Assembly: GCA_029960065.1 (NCBI GenBank)
Contig: JASCOF010000012.1
Location: 25,206-89,205 of the forward strand
DNA from: Flavobacteriaceae bacterium PS02336
GTDB lineage: Bacteria > Bacteroidota > Bacteroidia > Flavobacteriales > Flavobacteriaceae
Direction: 5' to 3'
Length of the DNA: 64,000 bases
The translations under genes were made by a program, and so were the position numbers. The notes below the pieces were generated by a model. That model made no database searches. It saw only the letters and a program-made list of their open reading frames with translations, and was not told where the DNA came from. Shown in pieces: positions 8,566-16,539 of the stretch (position 1 is its first letter; the number at the start of each line of letters is the position of its first letter).

Positions 8566-8650
8566 GTTTTCAGTCGCAGTATTTAGTCTCAGTTTTCAGT
8601 TAGATAAAAAACCTTTGAACCTTAGTTCCTCAGAACCTTTGCAACTTAAA
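8566..8650 (+). repeat. dispersed intergenic repeat (CAGTTTTCAGT / GAACCTTAG type)
   Basis: The segment reads as CAGTCTCAGTTTTCAGTT-like DNA followed by AAAACCTTTGAACCTTAG and CAGAACCTTTG. A rearranged, partly matching copy lies in the opposite orientation at 24693-24760. The pattern is the short low-complexity filler often found between flavobacterial genes. Confidence 0.5.
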
Positions 8651-8654
8651 AAGA

Positions 8655-9581
8655 ATGAAATTCCTAAAACTTATTCGCTATAAAAATTTATTAATGCTGG
8701 CTTTTATGCAGCTTCTTTTTCGCTATGCTTTTCTAAAACAGCAGGTAATTCCACACGCTTTATCAGACTGGCAGTACGGATTATTGGTTTTAAGCACCGT
8801 TTTACTAGCAGCAGCCGGATATGTCATTAATAACATTTATGATGTAGCAACCGATAGCATTAATAAACCGCAGGATGTTGTGGTAGGCAAAGGAATAACA
8901 GAAACAGCTGCTTATAATATTTATATCGGTTTAAATATTTCGGGAGTTGCCATTGGATTTATTTTATCAAATATTATTTTAAGACCTTCTTTTGCGTCGC
9001 TTTTTATCTTAATCGCTACACTATTGTATTTTTATGCTACAACCTTAAAACAAATCATGATTTTAGGGAATTTTGTTGTAGCGCTGCTTCTCGCAGTAAG
9101 TGTATTAATTATTGGTGTTTTTGATATTTTTCCCGCCACAACGGCAGAAAATCAAGCGCAGATGGCGAGTCTTTTTTCAATTTTAATTGACTATGCTTTA
9201 TTTGCTTTTATGATTAATTTTATTCGAGAAATAATTAAAGATATTGAAGATGTAAATGGCGATTACAATCAAGGAATGAATACCCTGCCAATTGCAATAG
9301 GTATTAATAGAACAGCTAAGATAGCTTTGGGATTTGCTGTAATTCCGTTTATTTTATCCGCTTTATATGTGAATGCTTATTTTATGGAAAATAAGCTGTA
9401 CATCGCTGTTTTTTATGCTTTTGCAACTGTTTTAGCGCCATTATTATATTTTATAGTAAAAATATTTGATGCGAAATCACAAAAAGACTTTCATCATTTG
9501 AGTACTATTTTAAAGTTAATTTTATTCTTCGGAATTTTATCAATATTAGTTATTGCCTTAAATATCAAATACAATGCTTAA
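8655..9581 (+). CDS. UbiA-family prenyltransferase
   Basis: The 308-residue integral membrane protein has about nine hydrophobic segments and both Asp-rich motifs of UbiA enzymes: NxxxDxxxD at Asn59, Asp63 and Asp67, and a second motif in KDIEDVNGD near residue 198. These bind the Mg-diphosphate of the prenyl donor. Relatives in this phylum are often labelled geranylgeranylglycerol-phosphate geranylgeranyltransferase, but the acceptor cannot be read from the sequence. It overlaps the downstream maf gene by 8 bases. Confidence 0.83.
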   Translation: MKFLKLIRYKNLLMLAFMQLLFRYAFLKQQVIPHALSDWQYGLLVLSTVLLAAAGYVINNIYDVATDSINKPQDVVVGKGITETAAYNIYIGLNISGVAIGFILSNIILRPSFASLFILIATLLYFYATTLKQIMILGNFVVALLLAVSVLIIGVFDIFPATTAENQAQMASLFSILIDYALFAFMINFIREIIKDIEDVNGDYNQGMNTLPIAIGINRTAKIALGFAVIPFILSALYVNAYFMENKLYIAVFYAFATVLAPLLYFIVKIFDAKSQKDFHHLSTILKLILFFGILSILVIALNIKYNA

Positions 9582-10158
9582 AGAAAAACTAAAAAAATAC
9601 AAAATCATTCTGGCTTCTGGTTCACCGCGAAGACAGCAGTTTTTTAAAGATTTGGATCTTGATTTTGAAATTAGATTAAAAGATGTAGAAGAAATCTATC
9701 CGCCAGAACTAAAAGCGGTAGAAATTACAGATTATCTTGCTGAACTTAAAGCGAAAGCATTTGAAGGAGAATTAAAAGAAAATGAAATTTTAGTTACAAG
9801 CGATACGATTGTGTGGCATCAGAATAAGGCTCTAGGCAAACCTAAGAATGCTGATGAAGCTTTTTCAATGATTAAATCAATGTCTGGTACAACTCATGAT
9901 GTAATTACTTCGGTTTGCTTTAAAACAAATCAGTCTTCTACTCTTTTACATGATATTACCAAAGTAACTTTTAATGATTTGTCTGACGAAGCGATTTTAT
10001 ATTACATCGAAAATTACAAACCTTACGACAAAGCTGGCGCTTATGGAATTCAGGAATGGTTTGGTTTTATGGCAGTTGCAAAAGTTGAAGGATCTTATAC
10101 TAATGTTATGGGGCTTCCGACAGCAAAAGTCTACGATTTTTTGACTACATTAGTATAA
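9574..10158 (+). CDS. maf: Maf-type nucleotide pyrophosphatase
   Basis: The 194-residue protein is a Maf/YhdE-like house-cleaning enzyme that hydrolyses dTTP, UTP or modified nucleotides to monophosphates. It shows the N-terminal ASGSPRRQQ loop (about residues 14-22), the catalytic Asp in TSDTIVW, the LGKPKN segment and the GTTHDVITSV strand. Its size is typical. It starts inside the end of the prenyltransferase gene and ends 9 bases before the MscS gene, so all three are probably co-transcribed. Confidence 0.92.
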   Translation: MLKEKLKKYKIILASGSPRRQQFFKDLDLDFEIRLKDVEEIYPPELKAVEITDYLAELKAKAFEGELKENEILVTSDTIVWHQNKALGKPKNADEAFSMIKSMSGTTHDVITSVCFKTNQSSTLLHDITKVTFNDLSDEAILYYIENYKPYDKAGAYGIQEWFGFMAVAKVEGSYTNVMGLPTAKVYDFLTTLV

Positions 10159-10167
10159 AAAAATTTT

Positions 10168-10698
10168 ATGTTTTCCTTTAAAGAGTATAGCCGAGAGATA
10201 TTTGCTACTATAATTCTCATTCTTATATTAGTTGTATTAAGAATGGTAATCGCAAACTTAATAAGACGTTTTGCCGCTTCAAGCCAATTATTTGAACACC
10301 GTACCAATTTGGTTATCAAGTATATTAATATTTTAATGAATATCTTGGTAGTCACAAGTTTAATTGTAATTTGGGGTGTACAGACCGAGGATATTTTCTT
10401 TACGATTTCTTCTATTGCAACAGTTATTGGAGTTGCTATGTTTGCACAATGGTCTATTTTGAGCAATGTTACCTCTGGAATGATCTTATTCTTTTCTTTT
10501 CCATTTAGAATTGGCGATACGATAAAAATACATGATAAAGATTTTCCGATTGAAGCTGAAATTGAAGATATCAATACCTTTCACGTCAGTTTAAAAACTA
10601 AGGAAGGAGAAAAAATCATATTTCCGAACAACTTATTGCTGCAGAAAGGAATATCGATAATCCCAGCAAAATACGAAGAAAGAGAGTTTTTTGACTAG
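10168..10698 (+). CDS. small MscS-family mechanosensitive channel
   Basis: The 176-residue protein has three hydrophobic segments (about 11-30, 50-70 and 78-115), and the last carries the pore-lining pattern of MscS. It is followed by the beta domain (FRIGDTIKIHDKDFPIEAEIEDI) and the IIFPNNLLLQK segment. It lacks the large C-terminal alpha-beta vestibule of E. coli MscS (286 residues), so it is a minimal version. It probably releases solutes during osmotic downshock. It lies immediately after maf. Confidence 0.88.
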   Translation: MFSFKEYSREIFATIILILILVVLRMVIANLIRRFAASSQLFEHRTNLVIKYINILMNILVVTSLIVIWGVQTEDIFFTISSIATVIGVAMFAQWSILSNVTSGMILFFSFPFRIGDTIKIHDKDFPIEAEIEDINTFHVSLKTKEGEKIIFPNNLLLQKGISIIPAKYEEREFFD

Positions 10699-10802
10699 AA
10701 AACTGAATGGGAATTTTATAACGCCGAGAAAAAAAGCTAGAACATAAAAAGACAAATAAAGTGTAATATTTGTTTTATAAATTCAGCTTAATTCACTAAA
10801 TA

Positions 10803-11903
10803 ATGACTCGGACCATAACTTTACCTTTTTATGCAAAACTTGCATTTATACTTATTACTTTAATCTGTTTTGCTTTTATTTTTTGTACAGGAAAAGATAT
10901 TCTAACACCAGTTTTACTAGCATTTTTATTTGCTGTTTTACTGCTGCCTGTATTTAGTTTTTTCAATACTAAACTCAAGTTTCCGAGACACCTTGCAGCA
11001 ATAGTCTGTCTGGTTATATTTCTGTCTTTTATTGTTGGTATTTTGGTCTTCATTTCTTATCAAGTGACGTACATGGCCAACGATTTTGATACAATAAAGA
11101 AAAATGCCAATTCTTTTATAGTTGAAATTCATAAGTTTATTAGAGAAAACTTTCAGGTAAGTATTGGCGATCAAAAAAAATATCTAGATTCGGTTACCAA
11201 AGATTCAGTAAAATCAGGACAAGCAAAATTAGGTTCCTTCATAATATCGATAAGTGATGTTCTATTAGACAGTATGATTATTATTGTTTACACCTTTTTG
11301 TTTTTGATTTATAAAGAACATTTTAAATTGTTTTTAGCCAAATTAATTAAGAAAGAAAACCACCCAGTATTGATGGATATCCTTTCGCAGATCAAAGTTT
11401 CCATAAATAATTATATTGTGAGTTTGATTATAGAAATGGTTGTTGTTTCTGTTCTAACAAGTTTAGGATTATGGATCATCGGCATTAAATACTTTATTTT
11501 GTTAGGATTAATCACTGGAATCTTAAATCTGATTCCTTACATCGGGATTACAATCGCTGGAATTATTACTGTATTGGCTTCGTTAACAGGATCTGGAGAA
11601 ACCTCGGTTATATTGGGAATTCTAATCGTTAATATTATTGTTCAGTTTATCGATAATAATCTTCTTGTGCCTTTAATAATTAATTCTAAAGTAGAAATCA
11701 ATGCTTTTGTATCTATTATGGGCATTATTGTCGGCGGTGCTGCCGCAGGAATTTCAGGAATGTTTTTAGCGATTCCTCTCTTGGCTATTTTGAAAATTAT
11801 TTTTGACCGAATAGAATCCCTCTCGCCCTGGGGTTATCTTATGGGAAATCATGTTCCCCGAAAATTTACATGGAGAAAAAGAAAGGTTGCAGCAGAAAAT
11901 TAA
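10803..11903 (+). CDS. AI-2E family permease
   Basis: The 366-residue protein is a PerM/YdiK/TqsA-type AI-2E family transporter. It has two N-terminal membrane spans, a further span at about 66-88, a soluble insertion (about 90-150) and then about five spans, with the family signatures IGILNLIPYIG-like (GILNLIPYIGI) and FIDNNLLVPLI. Members export small molecules or ions. The substrate is not predictable. It is separated by 104 bases from the MscS gene and may have its own promoter. Confidence 0.9.
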   Translation: MTRTITLPFYAKLAFILITLICFAFIFCTGKDILTPVLLAFLFAVLLLPVFSFFNTKLKFPRHLAAIVCLVIFLSFIVGILVFISYQVTYMANDFDTIKKNANSFIVEIHKFIRENFQVSIGDQKKYLDSVTKDSVKSGQAKLGSFIISISDVLLDSMIIIVYTFLFLIYKEHFKLFLAKLIKKENHPVLMDILSQIKVSINNYIVSLIIEMVVVSVLTSLGLWIIGIKYFILLGLITGILNLIPYIGITIAGIITVLASLTGSGETSVILGILIVNIIVQFIDNNLLVPLIINSKVEINAFVSIMGIIVGGAAAGISGMFLAIPLLAILKIIFDRIESLSPWGYLMGNHVPRKFTWRKRKVAAEN

Positions 11904-11980
11904 ATCGAACGTTATTCCATTTAAAGCTCCTATTTATTCCTTATATTCATAACAAATAAACTATAGAAGAAAACTACCGA

Positions 11981-13810
11981 ATGCCATTAAACAAAAAAAT
12001 ATTGTTTTTTATTTTGCTGTGCTTTTGTTTGCAAGGAGGATATGCTCAGGTAGAAACTAAGAAAGAGCCTCAGACCAAAAAAGACACTACCGAGATATAT
12101 ACCAAGATTCGTAATTATTCAAAAAAAAATAAGTTCACGCAGACCATGCATAAGTTATTTTTCAGATCTAAAAAACCAAAGAAAAAAGAAGAATTACTTG
12201 TGCCGATAGATTCAACTCACTACGATGGAAAAATAATCCGTAGAATAAATATTATCACTTTAGATCCTTTTGGTTATTCTGTTGCCGACACTACGCAGAC
12301 ACCTAAAAACTGGGGAGAACGAACTGGAAACAGACTCCATTTAAAAACAAAAAAAATAGCCATAAAAAACTTATTGCTTTTTAAAAGAAATACGCCTTAT
12401 GATACTTATAAAATTCTGGAAAGTGAACGTTTGATTCGTGCACAACGTTACGTTACAGCAGTTAGAATATCCAATCAAACTGTTGGTCAGGCATCAGATT
12501 CTGTAGATATTACCATACGGGTTTTGGATTCTTGGAGTACGATTCCGAGGTTTTCGATTTCAAGTAATCAAATGTCTATTGGATTTAAAGAAAAAGATTT
12601 TTTTGGTTCGGGACAGCAGTTAGAATACCGTTTTACAAATCGCTTTGATGATGGAAGAAACGGTAATGAAGCGACATATACCGTTCCTAATATCAAAAAT
12701 ACGTATATCGGGACGGTTCTTCATTACAAAATGGATTTAGATAACAACTATATTAAAAGTATAGATGTTGAAAGAGACTTCTACTCTCCTCTAACAAAAT
12801 GGGCTGGCGGTGTTTATGTCGATGAATTTTACAGAAGAGATACATTGCAGGCGCCCGATCTTTCTTATGCTTTTCAATCTGTCAAATATAAATCTCAGGA
12901 TGTTTGGGCCGGACATGCTTTTAAAATGTTTGAAGATACTAATAAGGCAATAACGAATCTTATTACAACAGCCCGATTTTTAAATGTGAATTACAGCGAG
13001 ACACCGACAGATGTTTATGATCCAGATCGTTTTTATTCGGATGAAAAACTAATTCTCGGCGGTGTTGGATTAAATACACGAAAATTTATCAAGGACAGTT
13101 ATATTTTTCGAAATGGACAAACAGAAGACGTACCGATTGGGAGGATTTATGGTGTAACATTTGGTTATCAATATAAAAATACTTTTTGGAGACCTTATGT
13201 AGGAGCGCAGTTTTCATTTGGAAACTACTATCGATTGGGTTTTTTAAGTATGAATTTTGAGGCTGGAACTTTTTTCCATCAATCTAAAACCTATCAAACC
13301 GCTTTTTTGTTTGAATCAAATTATTTCACGAAGCTTTACAGCATTGGAACATGGAAATTGAGACAATTCGTTAATCCAAAATTTGTAATTGGAATGAACC
13401 GTAATAATATTATTACCGATCAGCTTAATATTAACGAAATAAATGGTTTAGCGGGTTTTAATACAGCGCTTTATGGAACAAGTAAAGCTGTTTTATCACT
13501 CCAAACGCAGACCTATTCGCCGCACGCGTTATGGGGTTTTCGTTTAAATCCTTTCTTTAATTATTCTATTGCTGTTTTAGGAAGTCCAGAGGTCGCCATG
13601 ACTAAAAGTAAACCGTATTCTAAGATTACTTTAGGATTATTGGTAAGCAACGATTATTTGGTTTTCAGTTCATTTCAGCTTTCACTTTCTTATTATCCAA
13701 GTATTCCAATGCAGGGCGACAGTGTTTTCAAAACTAATACTTTCGAAACTACAGACTATGGATTACAGAGTTTTGAGTTGGCAAAGCCAAGAGTTGTCGA
13801 TTATCGATAA
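11981..13810 (+). CDS. outer-membrane beta-barrel protein, BamA/TamA-like
   Basis: The 609-residue protein has a signal peptide (1-22, ending GGYAQ), a basic linker (about 30-75), a POTRA-like segment (about 80-185, with KIIRRINIITLDPFG and a conserved LIRAQRYVTAVRI block) and a C-terminal region of alternating beta strands rich in aromatic residues (about 190-609). This is the organisation of a single-POTRA Omp85-like outer-membrane protein. Its partner and role are unknown. It may share a transcript with the AI-2E permease 77 bases upstream. Confidence 0.7.
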   Translation: MPLNKKILFFILLCFCLQGGYAQVETKKEPQTKKDTTEIYTKIRNYSKKNKFTQTMHKLFFRSKKPKKKEELLVPIDSTHYDGKIIRRINIITLDPFGYSVADTTQTPKNWGERTGNRLHLKTKKIAIKNLLLFKRNTPYDTYKILESERLIRAQRYVTAVRISNQTVGQASDSVDITIRVLDSWSTIPRFSISSNQMSIGFKEKDFFGSGQQLEYRFTNRFDDGRNGNEATYTVPNIKNTYIGTVLHYKMDLDNNYIKSIDVERDFYSPLTKWAGGVYVDEFYRRDTLQAPDLSYAFQSVKYKSQDVWAGHAFKMFEDTNKAITNLITTARFLNVNYSETPTDVYDPDRFYSDEKLILGGVGLNTRKFIKDSYIFRNGQTEDVPIGRIYGVTFGYQYKNTFWRPYVGAQFSFGNYYRLGFLSMNFEAGTFFHQSKTYQTAFLFESNYFTKLYSIGTWKLRQFVNPKFVIGMNRNNIITDQLNINEINGLAGFNTALYGTSKAVLSLQTQTYSPHALWGFRLNPFFNYSIAVLGSPEVAMTKSKPYSKITLGLLVSNDYLVFSSFQLSLSYYPSIPMQGDSVFKTNTFETTDYGLQSFELAKPRVVDYR

Positions 13811-13896
13811 TTATTTTCTTTTTTTAAAAAAAATATTCTTCTCATTAAAAGCACTAAAAACCAGTATTTTACCCGTTAAACAAATCTAAAAATTAT

Positions 13897-13931
13897 TCGA
13901 CGAAATGCATTTTTTACTCGACAAAATACAT
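13897..13931 (+). promoter_or_regulatory. pair of direct repeats spaced 21 bases, possible operator
   Basis: TCGACGAAATGCAT (13897-13910) is repeated as TCGACAAAATACAT (13918-13931), exactly 21 bases or two helical turns apart, 68-102 bases upstream of the His-rich secreted protein. Same-face direct repeats with this period are how LytTR-domain regulators bind, so I read this as a candidate operator. No LytTR regulator is encoded in the window. Confidence 0.45.
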
Positions 13932-13998
13932 CTTTGTTTTTTTTGGCACAGTATGTGAATATCCATAAACAAGATTAACATTAAAAAAATAAAAAAAG

Positions 13999-14511
13999 AT
14001 GAAAACGATAAAATTAGCAATCGCCGGATTATTTCTAATGGTTGCAAATGCCACGCAAGCCCAAGTATCGATAAACGTTAACATAGGAAATCCACCAGCT
14101 TGGGGACCTGTAGGATATACTGAAATGGAATATTATTATCTTCCAGATATTGAAGCCTATTACGATGTTCGTGCCGCACAATTCATCTATTATGGAAGAG
14201 GAAAATGGGTAAGAACAACGTACTTGCCAAGACAATATAGAAACTATGATTTGTATGGAGGTTATAAAGTAGTTTTAACAGATTACCATGGTAGAACGCC
14301 TTATACTTACTTTGATCGTCATAAAGTAAAATATTATAGAGGATATCACGGAGCTCCTCAAAGACCATACAAACCAAGACCTGTTTACGGTTATAATGAT
14401 AGAAGAGATTACAAACGTTATGACAAACATGACAAGCACGATAAACACGATAAACACCGTGATAGACATGACGATCACCATGACCGCGATCACGGACACG
14501 GAAGAAGATAA
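13999..14511 (+). CDS. secreted protein with His/Asp/Lys-rich tail
   Basis: The 170-residue protein has a signal peptide (1-21, cut before QVSIN), a compact aromatic domain (about 22-118, rich in Tyr: EYYYLPDIEAYYD, YYGRGKW, YFDRHKVKYY) and a C-terminal tail (about 135-170) made of KHD-type triplets with about a dozen histidines. I do not recognise a characterised family, but the domain resembles small uncharacterised exported proteins of Flavobacteria. The tail could bind metal ions or an acidic surface. The gene is alone, behind a putative operator and in front of a strong terminator. Confidence 0.7.
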   Translation: MKTIKLAIAGLFLMVANATQAQVSINVNIGNPPAWGPVGYTEMEYYYLPDIEAYYDVRAAQFIYYGRGKWVRTTYLPRQYRNYDLYGGYKVVLTDYHGRTPYTYFDRHKVKYYRGYHGAPQRPYKPRPVYGYNDRRDYKRYDKHDKHDKHDKHRDRHDDHHDRDHGHGRR

Positions 14512-14536
14512 TTCGAAATCACTAGTTTTCAATACA

Positions 14537-14571
14537 AGAGAGTATCACAAAAAGGATACTCTCTTTTTTTT
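14537..14571 (+). terminator. terminator after the His-rich protein gene
   Basis: A 10-base perfect stem (14537-14546 with 14555-14564) is followed by a run of seven T. Confidence 0.88.
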
Positions 14572-14666
14572 GCTTTTTTTGTTTTGATTTTTTTTTAAAA
14601 CATTGTAACTTTAATATAAATCACTATTAAACAACCGTTTAAATTACTATATTTTAAAAATTAACC

Positions 14667-14696
14667 TTTGTTTAATGTGATTATGATATATATTTG
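14667..14696 (+). promoter_or_regulatory. promoter of the LVIVD lipoprotein gene
   Basis: A -33 TTTG (14667-14670) and a -7 TATATTTG (14689-14696) are separated by 18 bases, an excellent match to the Bacteroidota housekeeping promoter. The start codon lies 33 bases downstream. Confidence 0.75.
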
Positions 14697-14728
14697 CACC
14701 GAATTTTTAAAACTCAAATCGAATTTTT

Positions 14729-16357
14729 ATGAAAAAGAATGTTTATCTGCTTTCATTTTTAGCAATGTCCCTTTTAATAGGTTGTGACAATAACGATGAT
14801 AACAATAACAACAACAATCAATCGTTAGATAACATTACAATTACTTCTGATCAAAACACTTTAAGTCAAAGACTTGATTACACAAATTCTGGAGTAATTT
14901 CGATCGTAGGTGGTTCTGCAACAGGAAAATCTGCTGAGAACACCGTAACCAATTTTCCACTTGTTCAAATTGCAGAGGTAAAACCTCCTGTTGATGCTAA
15001 CGGAAAAACTTTACAAGCCAGCCACGTTACTGTAAACGGAAATTATGCTTATGTTTCTTATATCACGAGAGGTGATGTTTATTCTGGAGCAATTGACGTT
15101 ATTGATGTTTCTGATCCTTACAAACCAAAATTGGTTACTTCGGCTTTAATTCCAAACACAGATATTACGTCACTTACTTACACTAACGGAAACTTAATTA
15201 TTGGTGCAGCCAAAGATATCGACAAAGATCCTTTGCTTAACAATAATCCTGCTGTCGTTTATAATATGCCTTTAAGCTCCGGGCTTCTTACAGATAAAAC
15301 AACTGCTAATTATTTAGACAGCAGAGTTACAACAGATGTTGCTGCAAATACTGCTAATTATTTTGCTGTAACTGGAGACAATGGAAGTTTATTTAAATTG
15401 AGTACTTCAACCAAAGCTATTACCGGTAAAGTTGCTGTAGCAGATTTACGTTCTATTGCTTTAACAAGTGATAAAGTAGTGACTTTGAGTGGTACTAAAG
15501 GAGTTAATATTTACAATCAGTCTACACTTGCTTTACAAAAGAACTTTACAACTTCTGCAGATGTAAGCGGTGCAAAGAGAACAATGGATATTGACGGAAC
15601 AAAACTTTTAGTATCTGAAGGTCCTAACGGTCTGGGTGTTTACGATATCAACAGCGGTTCAAAATTACAGACTATTGCAATTCCAACTGCAGCCGAAGAT
15701 AATGTTACCAATGCGGTTTCAGTAAACGACGGTTATGCATTTCTTGCTAACGGTGCATTAGGATTAAACGTTTATCAATCAGGAGCACAGCTTAGTTTAT
15801 TAGGTTCAGTAGGTATTGCTGGTTCTTCAAACTATGTAAAATCTAGCGGTAACTATATTTACGTTGCCAGCGGAACAGGCGGTTTGAAAATCATCAAGAT
15901 GGAAAAACCAAATACTACATTTGCAAGCTGTTCTTCTTACGGAATTTACAATCAAGGAAAAGATTTGATCTTAAATTCAAATGAAACTAAATCATATCAA
16001 GGAGCAACAGCTATTAATTCAGCTATTATTAATTCTGGTGCTACCTTAACACATTGTGGTTCTATTGCAGTTTTAAGCAACTTAACTTTAAACAGCGGCG
16101 GTACTTTTAATATGAGAGGAAGTTTATCTCAAGGTAAATATCAACAATCAAACCCAACGCAACTAACTATTAATAGTAATGCAACACTACAAGTAGAAGG
16201 TTCTGTTGTAATTTGGGGAGATCTTCTATTAAACAGCGGTGCTAAAATTAATTTCATCGGTACAGGTTCTTCTATTACAATCTACGGAAAAGTTACTAAA
16301 AATAGCGGCGTAACCATCACAGGAAATTACGTTGACACAGAAAACAAATTGAAATAA
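14729..16357 (+). CDS. LVIVD-repeat lipoprotein with C-terminal beta-solenoid
   Basis: The 542-residue protein starts with a lipoprotein signal peptide (lipobox LLIGC, Cys19) and an Asn/Asp-rich linker (DNNDDNNNNNN). Residues about 75-400 contain repeated strands of LVIVD type (AIDVIDVSDPYKPKLV and several weaker copies), which normally fold as a beta-propeller. The end (about 415-542) has regularly spaced short strands (LTLNSGGTFNMRG, LTINSNATLQVEG) that look like a right-handed solenoid. It is probably a cell-surface protein; the ligand is unknown. It is monocistronic between a promoter and a terminator. Confidence 0.75.
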   Translation: MKKNVYLLSFLAMSLLIGCDNNDDNNNNNNQSLDNITITSDQNTLSQRLDYTNSGVISIVGGSATGKSAENTVTNFPLVQIAEVKPPVDANGKTLQASHVTVNGNYAYVSYITRGDVYSGAIDVIDVSDPYKPKLVTSALIPNTDITSLTYTNGNLIIGAAKDIDKDPLLNNNPAVVYNMPLSSGLLTDKTTANYLDSRVTTDVAANTANYFAVTGDNGSLFKLSTSTKAITGKVAVADLRSIALTSDKVVTLSGTKGVNIYNQSTLALQKNFTTSADVSGAKRTMDIDGTKLLVSEGPNGLGVYDINSGSKLQTIAIPTAAEDNVTNAVSVNDGYAFLANGALGLNVYQSGAQLSLLGSVGIAGSSNYVKSSGNYIYVASGTGGLKIIKMEKPNTTFASCSSYGIYNQGKDLILNSNETKSYQGATAINSAIINSGATLTHCGSIAVLSNLTLNSGGTFNMRGSLSQGKYQQSNPTQLTINSNATLQVEGSVVIWGDLLLNSGAKINFIGTGSSITIYGKVTKNSGVTITGNYVDTENKLK

Positions 16358-16390
16358 CATCTAGTTTATTTCTCGAAATCAAAATACGAA

Positions 16391-16424
16391 AAGGCCGTTA
16401 GAACATATCTAGCGGCTTTTTTTA
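16391..16424 (+). terminator. terminator of the lipoprotein gene
   Basis: GCCGTTAGA (16394-16402) pairs with TCTAGCGGC (16408-16416) with one G-T wobble, and a T run follows. Confidence 0.85.
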
Positions 16425-16501
16425 TTTCTATTTCTTATTAATTCAGGTACAATTATTGTGCGTTAACAATTCATTTAAATAATCTTCCACAAAATAATTA
16501 G

Positions 16502-16509
16502 TATTTTTG
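16502..16509 (+). promoter_or_regulatory. -7 element before the PIG-L gene
   Basis: TATTTTTG fits TAnnTTTG and lies 30 bases before the start codon. No clear -33 element is present at the right distance. Confidence 0.4.
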
Positions 16510-16539
16510 GGACAATTCTAAAAACATCTCATTTTTACC

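Noticed and set aside
14275..14532. antisense and shifted frames within the KHD repeat region
   Set aside because: The repeat has no stop codons in several frames, so the openness is not evidence of coding.
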